Assembly (NCBI GenBank): GCA_011763485.2 | Contig: JAANSK020281491.1 | Location: 1-20,550, forward strand | DNA length: 20,550 bases | Direction: 5' to 3' | DNA from: Isoetes engelmannii | Taxonomy: Eukaryota; Streptophyta; Lycopodiopsida; Isoetales; Isoetaceae | In this document: one piece after another, positions 9,770-19,416 of the stretch | Position numbering within the stretch: position 1 is the first letter of the stretch | How the letters are laid out: each line of letters opens with the position of its first letter | Program-made: the position numbers and the translations under genes | Notes under the pieces: generated by a model | Told to the model about the DNA's origin: nothing | The model's input: only the letters and a program-made list of their open reading frames with translations | Databases searched by the model: none

Positions 9770-10107
9770 AAAGTTTTAAGTGATATAAATAATGATATTC
9801 AAGGTATAGTGATGCTACCAATGATGAGATTCTATCATCTATAACGTCATCAACAATGCCATAAATATGGTCAACAATTATATCAGGACTAATTAATGAC
9901 AATATATGTGTTACTAATATTGTCATGAGTAATATCACATATTGCATTAACTTTATCATCATTTATTACTCCAATGGTGTTAAAGACAATATAAGTGTTA
10001 TAGCTTATGCCATTTATAGTATCACGCATAGCTTCATCTATAGTATCACATATTGACAATATTGTAGCAGTTTTAGCCCCATGAATACTATCACATATTG
10101 CATCAAC
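9770..10107. repeat. Degenerate AT-rich repeat tract
   Basis: Variants of TATCACATATTGCATYAAC recur: 9934-9951 and 10089-10106 are nearly identical, and related forms (TATAGTATCAC followed by ATAT or GCAT) begin at about 10015 and 10039. On the minus strand the frame from 10107 to about 9890 is open. It reads as a loose peptide repeat in which AICDSI, SICDTI, AMRDTI and AICDIT recur. The tract ends exactly at the poly(A) tail of the neighbouring LINE, so that LINE appears to have inserted at or into it. It may be a fragment of a repetitive coding sequence or a decayed minisatellite. Confidence 0.5.
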
Positions 10108-10515
10108 TTTTTTTTTTCTTTTTTGAAGGAACGAGATGCTTTTTTCATTAATTAAGGAAAACCATACAAAGTAGTTGGTAAGTCTTCATAACAAACTTAA
10201 CAACTCGAAAATTATAGCAGAGTTGTGAAAAGTGAAATAACAAGATAAACTGAGATACAGATGTAAAACCAGCACTGAATTAGCCAAAGCTTGCTCCAAG
10301 GAGTGAAGCAGTCTTCTTCTTCTTCCAGCAGGTATGAATCAGCCAAAATTGTCTTCTTTGAAAAGTAGCAGTCACAAATAATCTGGTAGAAGAAAACCCC
10401 AAGTGTCTTGAGGCAACAACATCAATAAAACAACTTCTGCCAAAATTATGTTGAAGTGTTGCAGAAGTTGCTTCCAAAACTTCAAGTTCCCCAGCAAGGT
10501 GCTTTAGTGCCTTCA

Positions 10516-11019
10516 TCAAATTCTGTTCTTACCAGTTTTAGGATCATAAGAATTGCAGGAGAGGAAAAGGTCATTGAAAGTAGTATTGAAGCTGGCAATG
10601 GTATCAAAGGTATAGGTTTCTGCCATCCATAGGTGATCACTGATTAGTCTGTAGAAATCATTCTGCTGCACCATAAAGTCCAACAGACCACCATATGCAT
10701 CAGCTAGACCTTTGTGAGAATAATACATCTCCCTGTACCTGGAGAACTGCCTCTCTGTCAGTTCATTATTGTGCCTGAAGATGAACCACCACATGTAGTA
10801 CATCTGCATTACTTCACTAGTATAAACAGATGCCCAGAGCCTTTCACGAGCTTTTGCTTCCTCATTCTGTCTTATCATTTCCCTCATACTTAATTCAGAG
10901 TGTGGAGGCCGCCTGACACCATGCTCAAAGGGTCTTTCACCATAGAGTTCTAGTTCCTTCCAAAATGAAGCATAGTCATTGTCTATGAAGTATTCTCGAC
11001 CCCCTAGTACCTTTGACAT
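10516..11019 (-). CDS. Intact 167-aa ORF in the 3' part of the LINE, unknown function
   Basis: An ATG at 11019-11017 opens 167 codons ending in TGA (10518-10516), lying between the ORF2 remnant and the poly(A) tail on the same strand. The frame has a stop two codons before the ATG, so the start is well defined. The protein is rich in Tyr, Trp, Phe and Met, has charged amphipathic stretches (for example EMIRQNEEAKARERLW), and is predicted by eye to be largely helical. It has no signal peptide, zinc knuckle or RNase H motif. A second small frame (78 codons, to 10280) begins at the ATG that shares one base with this stop (TGATG). I do not recognise the family. It may be a lineage-specific LINE 3' ORF, the out-of-frame end of ORF2, or a captured host sequence. 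Its openness contrasts with the broken ORF2. Confidence 0.4.
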   Translation of the reverse strand: MSKVLGGREYFIDNDYASFWKELELYGERPFEHGVRRPPHSELSMREMIRQNEEAKARERLWASVYTSEVMQMYYMWWFIFRHNNELTERQFSRYREMYYSHKGLADAYGGLLDFMVQQNDFYRLISDHLWMAETYTFDTIASFNTTFNDLFLSCNSYDPKTGKNRI

Positions 11020-11310
11020 TAGTCATGTATCCTGGGAAAGAATTCTTAGTTAGAACCTGTAAATGGAATCTTAGAGATAGATACCCCACAAATTCACCAA
11101 GTTGATCCCAAGAGTTGTCATAATTGTCAGCATAAATATTTCTATGAGCAGTGGCACACAACTCAATATCATATTTAATATGAATTTTGATCCAAGTTAA
11201 AGATAATCTTTTCTGACCATGAAGACACCTGTTTCTAGACTTCCAAATATTCCGAAGGGTGATAAAAGCAATGGAATTCTTGTAGGCATCATTACCCTGG
11301 ACAAAATTAA

Positions 11311-14300
11311 TTATGGAAGAACAATCATATCTGCCAAAATGAATTTCAAACCATCTCCATAGAGGGCCAAGTTTGGGACAGAAAAAATGTCCTCCACCTG
11401 TTTACAATTTAAGGGACAAGAAGAGGAAATATTTGGATCTCTTTTGGCATAGAGCTGCAAGGAGGGTACACTACCATTAGCAATTAGCCACACAAAGTAA
11501 GATACTTTTTTGGAGGTGTAGGAATTCCACACATTACCAAAAAGAAATTTGATACCAACCATATCGAGATTCCAAGAGGCTGCAGATTTGGAGATCCCTA
11601 TATTTGTGTTAAGATGGTCATAAACATACTTAACTTTGTATTGAGATTTATTCTTGAGAAACCAGTCCAAACCATTATCCTGAGGCCAATTAAGTCCTCT
11701 ATTTCCCACTGTACCTTTTATGTGACATAAATGTTTTTTATCTGTAGATGTACCCCTTATTTTTCTCTTCAAGGTAGACCATGAAATCAAGTTATCATTA
11801 TTCCTCAAGTCACACAAAGAGTTGATGTTGAAAGAGCTCCATTTCTTATAAACTTGAGGATGTTTCGGAGCTAAGACTTGAGTGGGATTATCACTAAGAA
11901 TAGGAGACCAAAAGATAGGCATGTTTAGATGAATGCTATTGATAGAGGTGTAACTGAAGGCCAGATAGATATTGTTCCAAGCTTTCAAAATGTTTCTCAT
12001 CAAAGGAGACATGTTTGGTCCCAAAGAGATATCACAAAAAGCAAAATCAGGCAAAACTATGTTTCACAGAGGGATGACCAAGGGGTTTACTCTTCTGAAG
12101 CCAGTATTTGATAAAAGGTGAGGCAGTGCTGTTAGATCCAGATAAAGCTTTCCATACAAACTTACCTGCCAAAGCTTGAGCTTGTCTATAAAGATTTTTG
12201 TGGCCAAGACATCCTTCCATCTTCTTCCTGATAATGGTGTTCCAGTTCATCATATAATTTCCATTCCAAATGAACTTTCTGATAATTTTCTCAATTTGTT
12301 TGTAAATAGTTCCAGGAACAACCAAGACATAAGAGAAATAAATATGGGAGCTAGTAAGTACCTGATTTGCAATGGTAGTTCTACCAGCCAAGGAAAGAGA
12401 ATTCCTATACATATTAAGTTTGGCACGAATTTTCTCAACTATTGGAGACCAGAGACCAGAGACCAGTAAGGTTAAGATCAAGGGACAAAGGCATACCAAG
12501 AAGTTTAGTGGTCTCGGTAGTTTTAATAACTTTGATACCTGCAATTTGGGAATCAGAGGAATGTCTCCAATAATAACACACTTGTCCAAGTTCAAGTGGA
12601 CCCCAGAAGCAGCACTAAAATTCTCTAGAATTTCCATGAAGAAACTCACATTAGAACAATTATTGTCCAAAAAAGAGAATGTATTATCTGCATATTGCTG
12701 AATACAAAGAGAGTCAATCGAATCAGGTAGCCTAAGCCCCACAATCTTATTCAAATATTGATAGTACTTGATGACTCTAGTCAAAAGCTCAACTACAACA
12801 ATGAAGAGATAGGGAGCAAGAGGACAACCTTGCCTAACCCCTCTGGCCAAAGAGAAGAAAGGACTAGGAAAACCATTAATAACCACAGCAGATGTAGATT
12901 TTCGATTTAATCCCATAATCAAAATGATCAGGTCAGCATGAAAGCCAAGCTTAATCAAAGCACACTCAATCAAATCCTACCTGATAGTATCAAAATCTCT
13001 CTTAAAATCAAGCTTGAGAAGAATACAGTTTTGATTAGAGATCTTATTCCAATGCATCCCTTCCATTGCAGCAATATAATTCTCAAGGATGAATCTGTTA
13101 GGGAGGAAAGCACATTGATTTTTACTAATACACCTCTGCAGGTAATCCTTGATCCTAGAAGCAATTATCTTTGCACAAATCTTGTAAGAAGTATTAGTCA
13201 AGGAAATAGGTCTCCAGTCAGAGAACTGAGCAAGCTTCTCAACCTTAGGAATTAGAGAGATAAAATCAGTGGCTATGGAGGGATGAAGATATCTAGCAGA
13301 CCAAGAACCTTAATACAAGCCATGAAATCATTTTCCAAAATATCCCAGAAATGGAAATAGAATTCAGGAGGAAAACCATCTGGACCAAGTGATTTACTAT
13401 GCTTGAAGCTCTTGAGGATATTAATAACCTCTTCCTGACTAGGAATATCAGATATTGTGATGATGCAAAAGATGCCTCCATTTTGTGATGATCAACAGGT
13501 ATAATGGTGTCAATGAGATCAGTAAAGTGTTTGGATTTGGCAATAGAGTTTGCATCAGTATTTTGGTTCTCAGAAAAAAGAGCTGAGTATTTGGTTGAAA
13601 AGAAGTCAGCAGTTTCAGATTGAGTAGAGAGAATGTCACCCTGATCATTAGTTACCTGAGTGACTGAGCTCCTTATTTGTCTAGATTTGGCAATTTTGAA
13701 AAAGAATTTAGTACATCCAGAATCCATATCATTAGTGTACTTAATTTTACACCTAATGGCAGCACCCTTAGCTTCAAATTCTTCAATAAGCTTTATCTTC
13801 TTTTCAATGCTTTCTTCTTGAATATGCAGGTTTCTACAAAGAGGGGTTTCTTGCAACGCAACTCTAGTATCCCTCATTTGCTGAAAAAGCAACTTCTTTT
13901 CAGCAACTTTAGCTTTGTGGAGTTGTTTAGACCATGCTTTGATCCAGGCTTTGGAAGCCTTGATATTGGAGTAGACATTCTTCATTGAGTGCTGATCCTG
14001 AACATGAGGCAAAGAGGAGTAGAATTCCCTAAACTGCTGGCAGAAAATATCATTTTGAAGGAGACTAGTGTTGAATTTGAAGGGAATGTTTCTCGACTTA
14101 GGAAGGGAGACTTGATGATTGATACATAGAAACTGAGGCTGATGATCAGAAATGGAGATGGACTCATCTCTAATAACATAGGCATTATCCCAGAAGTTAG
14201 TAACAGAAGTCTTTAGATAAAATCTGTCCAAAGCACAATAGACTCTCTCATCTCTCTTTCTTTTATTTGACCAGGTAAATTTAGCTGTAGAGGAAGGAAT

Positions 14301-14345
14301 TAATATCAGAGAATTATCATCAACTAGCAGAAACGCAGGGTTGGG
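11311..14345 (-). pseudogene. LINE ORF2 (endonuclease remnant, reverse transcriptase, zf-RVT), inactive
   Basis: Domains in order: the endonuclease C-terminus (14345-14100); a linker rich in Lys and Glu; the RT palm starting near SLGPDGFPPEFYFHF (about 13400-13356); the LTNTSYKICAKIIASRIKDY region (about 13200); the motif A equivalent LDFKRDFDTI (about 13010-12980); RQGCPLAPYLF (about 12830); and motif C read as YADN (12694-12683) where the family has YADD. The thumb and an AGRTTIANQVL segment follow, then the zf-RVT-like region (12054-11311, SYFVWLIANGSVPS). The frame is broken at least three times (near 13460, 12975 and 12450-12050) and a catalytic Asp is replaced by Asn. The reading is therefore a dead ORF2 of a plant L1-clade LINE. 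The domain order leaves little doubt about the family. Confidence 0.85.
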
Positions 14346-14480
14346 GCAAGGCTAGGATAGGAAAAACAAAGAAGAACTGGGAAAGAAGAAGAGAGGAAGC
14401 TTTACTAAGGAGCCAAACTAGGATGGCATTAAAGGTTACTAGAATGTCTTGTCGCATGTCTCATGTATACTTTATATACA

Positions 14481-14564
14481 TCACCTTGATTTCCAGGTAA
14501 CAAGAGAGTCATCTTGATTTTCAGACAACCAGAAGGTCATCTTGACTTCAAAGTAACAAGGAGG
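14481..14564. repeat. 28-bp tandem repeat, three copies
   Basis: Units at 14481-14508, 14509-14536 and 14537-14564 share the pattern TCAYCTTGAYTTYCA followed by a purine-rich end, all exactly 28 bp. A fourth copy starts at 14565 but stops matching after TCAAATG. Just upstream, ATGTATA and TATACAT (about 14463-14481) can form a 7-bp hairpin. Confidence 0.85.
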
Positions 14565-15400
14565 TCAAATGTATGTCTCTAGGAACAAAATACAACCAAA
14601 AAATTAAGTTGATCAATCACTTATGCCATGCATTGGATGAAATGGAGAAAATTAGTATCTTTTAAGTGCTATCCTTCTGGTTCCACATGGCATGGCATAA
14701 TTACAATGCACAAAAGACCAAGTAATATAGGTTACTCAAGGTGTTATGTAGATGCTATGAACATGTTTATTGGACATGAGCAATAAAGAGAAGCACTAAG
14801 ACTGTCATGCAAGCAGTTAGAACTCCCTAGAAACAATGCTTTCAGTAAATTTGATTCGAGATCCTAGTCAAAATTTTAACTTGAAATGCGTATATTTTTG
14901 AAGACCTCACGTGGAGACAAACAATGGACTTGTATCACCTACACATGTGTACATGGTAAAGCATTTCCAATTCTGCCTTATTGCAGCGCCAACTTGCTGC
15001 AAAGTGTCTACCAAATTTATTGTCATCTAAGCAAGAATATAAAAAAGAAGTTCATGTGAGTAAGACCACTTGCAACTATTTTTCCAGAATCTTGTACGTT
15101 TGATTCTGGATTGCAGCCAATAATAGATCCTACTTTCTATTCCATGACGCCCTTCAAAAAAATCAACCTCTTACAGCCAATCATTTTGACTAGATGGCTT
15201 CCAATTGCCAAGACTATCCCAAACGTGGTCATAATCCGTCTTAAGTGCAAATATGGAAACCTTCAATTCTTGTTTAAAGTAACGATTCAAGAACTTGTCT
15301 AAGTGATACAAGAACACAAGCCAATACAACCTGCCGAATAGAATGGAAAATCCCATGTCTTCAAATATGTTGCTCTTGTTAGCAGGGTTGCCTAACCCGA
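14565..15400. other. No gene recognised
   Basis: AT-rich sequence to the right of the LINE. Open frames are short and without motif resemblance. No inverted repeat, RNA gene or transposon end was noticed. Confidence 0.5.
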
Positions 15401-15444
15401 CCTCACCTCAATGCTGCAATTCCCTCACCTCAATGCTGCAATTC
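15401..15444. repeat. Perfect 22-bp tandem duplication
   Basis: CCTCACCTCAATGCTGCAAT plus TC is repeated head to tail with no mismatch (15401-15422 and 15423-15444). Perfect identity indicates a recent duplication. Confidence 0.95.
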
Positions 15445-15452
15445 TAGGCTAT

Positions 15453-15460
15453 CCACGTGG
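15453..15460. promoter_or_regulatory. Palindromic G-box (CCACGTGG)
   Basis: CCACGTGG is the core recognised by plant bZIP and bHLH factors. It lies nine bases after the 22-bp duplication. The sequence downstream (15530-15740) is somewhat richer in GC and has short open frames on both strands, but I cannot support a gene, so a promoter role is only a possibility. Confidence 0.25.
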
Positions 15461-15784
15461 TTGTCCACCTGAGCCAAATTTAACACAGTCTGTTGATTCC
15501 TTATTTTCTAATCTTACGGCTAAGATAATTAGTTATTCTGTGGAAATTTGCCTTCGGCTTCTATGAACGATTTCTTCCCCTGTTTCGTATCTGTTTCGTA
15601 TGCTTCAAGCTCGAGGGATCCAAGGGAGGAAGTGGCGTCCAATTCGTTTCTTTTTTTCCTTCGTCTGGCACCAAAATGTGATATTCTGCTGAAGGTAGAG
15701 GCATTGTGCGCTATCATTTCTCTCTGCGGAGCTCTCTGAAGGCTAATTGATTACCATTTTGGTTATTGGCCTCAATGGCCTGGC

Positions 15785-15883
15785 TTATTTGCAGTTCAGA
15801 TTTGTGTTCCCAGGCGATGGCGTTGGCTCCTTATTTGCAGTGCAAATTTATGTGTTCCATTTCCAGGCTATGGCGATGGCTCC
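15785..15883. repeat. Tandem duplication of about 46-53 bp
   Basis: Unit 1 (15785-15830) and unit 2 (15831-15883) both run from TTATTTGCAG through a TGTGTTCC-like middle to CCAGGC, then ATGGCG and GGCTCC. Unit 2 has a 7-bp insertion. The plus-strand frame through unit 2 contains an ATG in a GC-rich context (about 15869) but ends after about 40 codons without recognisable motifs. Confidence 0.8.
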
Positions 15884-16552
15884 AAAACGTGGTGATCCAT
15901 CGGTCTGGCTCTGTTTTTTCCACCACACAGGTGCAAATAGGGCAGCAGGATGCACTATGGCCATAGCCGTTTCATGTGGCATTCTGGCATAGAAGAGGGC
16001 GATTTCTGCAGTTTAGATTGTCTTGTTTATATCTCATCTCGTTATGGATGCATGTGCTATAACCTGGCCAAAAACGAAGCCAGCTAGAGGTAAAAATCCT
16101 CAATTTTTGCTTCTCTAGATCTGAGTTCTGTTTTCTGGATTTGGTTTGAAATTTCATGCTTTGATTGATTGAACAATACCGAGCAAGATTGTGCTTGTGA
16201 GAATGCGGGTTGGGCATACCTAGACTGAAAGAACAGAACAGATGCATGTGTCCTTTGATGGGTATAAATGTAATACTGGGTATGTGGTGGTTAACATCGG
16301 CATTCACATCCTCGTTAACGCCCACAAATGTCAGAACGGAATGACATGCATGTTGCTCGCATGTTGTTCAATCGCTATCCTCAAAATTCAAGTGTAGGAT
16401 CTTTAATCTCTCTGCAATTTTCTTAAATAAATTTCCTTTTCCTTATTCATTCATGTTACTTGCAGCTTCAAGCAATGAACTTGGTGAAGCTGTCTATACG
16501 GGTATACGCGATTTCTTGTTTTTGTTTTGGCAGGAACTTTTGTCTTTCTTCT
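15884..16552. other. No gene recognised
   Basis: No supported coding region. The longest frame (minus strand, 117 codons, 15972-16325) lacks family motifs and has composition like the surrounding non-coding DNA. A pyrimidine-rich tract ending in TTACTTGCAG (about 16456-16465) looks like a splice acceptor, but no matching exon could be supported. Confidence 0.45.
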
Positions 16553-16616
16553 TCATTTCTTGAGCACGATTTTTGGGCTCTGCATCATTTCTGCAGCACG
16601 ATTTCTGCTTTTGCCT
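16553..16616. repeat. Imperfect 32-bp tandem duplication
   Basis: Two adjacent units (16553-16584 and 16585-16616) share TCATTTCT, then a short variable piece, then AGCACGATTT and a CT-rich end. Confidence 0.75.
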
Positions 16617-16751
16617 ATCTCATCCGTAATGTTGGCTCATTATATTCATTGCTGATTTATCTTATATCCAGTTTATTCTAACAAGCATACATTGGAGCCG
16701 TAGAACATTCAACTAACCATTGGTACCTTCGGTTTTTTATATCCAGTGTTT

Positions 16752-16815
16752 CTGATACAAGACAACTTGGCCCTATTGCGACCCTGATACAAGACAACGC
16801 GGCTCTACTATGACT
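16752..16815. repeat. Imperfect 32-bp tandem duplication
   Basis: Units at 16752-16783 and 16784-16815 both begin CTGATACAAGACAAC and differ mainly in the second half. A third copy starts (CTGA) but stops matching. Upstream, TTATATCCAGT also occurs twice (about 16661 and 16737). Confidence 0.85.
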
Positions 16816-16819
16816 CTGA

Positions 16820-19325
16820 AAATGCATGTGCATTTTGCTTCAATTCTTTCACTATCAGGTACAAATGTACATGAGCTCTGCTGCTTTAGCAAGTAATCAT
16901 ATGCTACTACTAAAGTCACAAGAGCTCGCTATTATGTCAAGCTTCCAAGATCTATTTCAAAATATACACAGCTAGAAGCATCGGTCCTTAGTATATACAT
17001 GGTTAGAAGTCTAGCTACTTTCTTTAGCAACCAGAGATTGGTTCCAGAAAACTGTGCATATGTCTCACCTCTTTCATGCAAATCAAGCTGTGAATATCTA
17101 TTGGCAGGTGGGAGGCCATTATGGTTTTTTATGATTTTGGTTTATCATTCCAAAAACAAAAGCAGTTTCGAAAAATCAAGATAAGACACCGGTTGATTTC
17201 CCTTAATGTTTGGCATGCAGACAATGACTAATTGGCGTGGGAGCAGCTCTTCCAGCCTCACGTAGTGCACATGAAGCTTAGACCATGAATATCGAACGGG
17301 TACGCATGTCATCGGCGCAAAATCCCCTTTTTATTTAACTATGTTATGCCTCAGAAGCATCTGAAGAAGCTAGACAACTACAGAAGTGGCATTGGCAATT
17401 AAGGCATCTGCTCCAAAATCATTTCAGAAGATGCTAAGATGCTATGCACCATGTCAAACAATGCTTCTATGTCATAGATAATTTCTTAAATTTTATTTCT
17501 AAAACTCTTGGATTAATCTGCTGCACCTGTTTCAACAGGTTATGACATGTTTGTATTATGTCTCTTTGCGATAGTATATTACTGCAGCCACATGCTCATT
17601 GAAGGTATTTACAATGCAACAATTGAAATTTTGATGGCATCCTTTTCAGTGTTGGATCCCATTCTTACAAGTCACTTCAGTTTACACTCACGGCTTGCAT
17701 TTTCAGCTCCGTAATTCTTGCAGCGTGGACTCTTGATTTGTAAGTACCCCGGCTATCATTCTCTGCAATATTTGCCGCCTTTTTTTTGGTATCTAGAATT
17801 AACATTTGTTTTATCTGGTAGATTGTCTTTGTAGAATTAGCAGCATACCAATTGATGTTCTCATGATTCTCTGTTCCATGTTATGCCTTTTGGTACATTT
17901 CAATGGATGCTACCCATTTGATCCAAAAAGTTGCTGCATACCAGTATGTACAACAGTAATGGTTTAAGGGAAGTGATATGTAATCCAATATCAGCTCTAT
18001 CTCCTTTGTGCTCTATAGCTCTATCTCCTTTTAGATGTTTCTTGCTTACTTGCAAGAGGATATTTATGTATCTTGAGAGCCTATAGAAGGCGAGTGGAGA
18101 AAATAATTATTCAATTTGTGTCTTGCACAATAAATGGGTTACCAAAATGTAATTTTTCCTATAAAACTGCACTGCTTCAGGGCTGCATATAGTCTTTATC
18201 TCAACAAAAACTGAGATGCTTCAAGAAACTAGGTTTCATGATTGAAAGAGGAACATCATTTGTTGAAATTTTTAGATTGATTTATTCTAGAGGTTGTGGG
18301 ATTCATATGGACATGCTCAAAACTCAGGTAATAAAAGGATATACAATTACATGTGAAGCAGTTCAATTTACAATTTCTTTAAAAATTTTATTCTATTATC
18401 CTATTCTTTAAATTGCTTAACTACAATGTCAATTTCATCGATGACATGCGAAGGGATGACGTATTCTCAAAATGTCCAGTGAACACACTCTATATACTGG
18501 GATTTAAAGATGCAATTATTCATCTTTGTATTGAGCTACCTAATGTCGAAAGCATTTACTTTGCTGCTTCGGAGCATCTTAAAACAAATGTAGAAACTCC
18601 CAAAGTGTGTTGCAAAGACTTTGAAAACTCACCTAGGTTTCATGTTTCCTGATTTAGCAGTGAGACTTATTCCACAAATATCATACACAGTAAAAAAACA
18701 TTAGTTATATAAAAGCCACTAATATGCAAACGAAATGGAATCCTCTCTTGATGTAAACATTTGAAGGATCAGGATAAGAGGTAAGCATTGTCTACCCATT
18801 GCTTCTTCCTACTGTGCAAATTAATCTCCTAATCAATTGACATTCCATTTCCGTACAAAATAGATTGCAACGACAACTTCAAACGACACACAACAAACTT
18901 ACATCTAGGCTCCGTCGTGAAAGCTTTGCAAGTCCAATTCACATATGACAAGATTTAATCTACTAGGTTTACCTACTTCCGTTGCTATTTATGTCAGTTG
19001 TGACAAAAAATTACATGTCATAGACCTACTACCAATGGTACAACCACAATTATTCTATTGTTTCCGGCATATTCTTATGTATTTCTTTCACAATCATGTG
19101 CGATGCAATTAACATATTGGATGCCACACTACAAAAAAATTGCAATTCTTAGTTGTTTCACCATACAAAAACCTTGTTTTTCTTATCCTACCCTTTCCCC
19201 AACCCTGCATTTCTGCTAGTTGCAAGTATTTGCACCCGAAACCACATGTTTCAGGCAATGTTGTGTGCTTGTTTGGCTATGACAGAAACCCCTTTGTGGT
19301 TTCATTCAGGCTCTTGTGGAAAAAG
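16820..19325. other. Long stretch with no supported gene
   Basis: About 2.5 kb of AT-rich sequence. AGCTCTATCTCCTTT occurs twice (17993-18007 and 18018-18032). Splice-like signals are present (for example TTTGTAAGTACC near 17740) but I cannot link them into exons. A 79-codon frame at 18413-18652 starts without ATG and has no recognised motif. CACTACAAAAAAA at about 19129 resembles a CACTA transposon terminus, but no partner end was found. Confidence 0.5.
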
Positions 19326-19416
19326 TCACGTTGTGCGTCTTGAAACGCACTTTTGAAGTTGGATTCTAAAACTACAGAATCTTTGTGCCTTGCAACAATT
19401 ACTGAAGAATTGATTA

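Larger units (their letters stand above)
10108..14345 (-). mobile_element. 5'-truncated L1-type LINE
   Basis: This non-LTR retrotransposon reads right to left. At its 5' side only the C-terminal part of the apurinic-type endonuclease remains (FTWSNKRKRDERV and SDHQPQ). The reverse transcriptase, a Cys-rich zf-RVT-like region and a 3' region of about 900 bp follow. The 3' end is a poly(A) tail with one G (minus strand, about 10127-10108), preceded by the ATTAATGAAAAAAGC wording common at plant L1 3' ends. There is no ORF1 and no endonuclease N-terminus, as expected for 5' truncation during target-primed reverse transcription. The left junction is firm. The right end is approximate, between 14317 and 14345. 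CATCAACT occurs at both ends (10101-10108 and 14318-14325) and could be a short target duplication. Confidence 0.85.

Noticed and set aside
15869-15990. ATGGCGATGGCTCC as the start of a ribosomal-protein-like gene
   Set aside because: The resemblance is limited to the first few residues (MAPKRG); the frame ends after about 40 codons and no downstream exon matches a ribosomal protein.
15972-16325. 117-codon minus-strand ORF as a gene
   Set aside because: No motif, no family resemblance and composition like the surrounding DNA; chance ORFs of this size are expected.
18413-18652. 79-codon plus-strand ORF as a conserved exon
   Set aside because: Starts without ATG, has no recognised motif, and the flanking splice signals are not convincing.
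19129-19142. CACTACAAAAAAA as a terminus of a CACTA DNA transposon
   Set aside because: No inverted partner (TTTTTTTGTAGTG) or transposase fragment was found in the window; a single 13-base match is weak.
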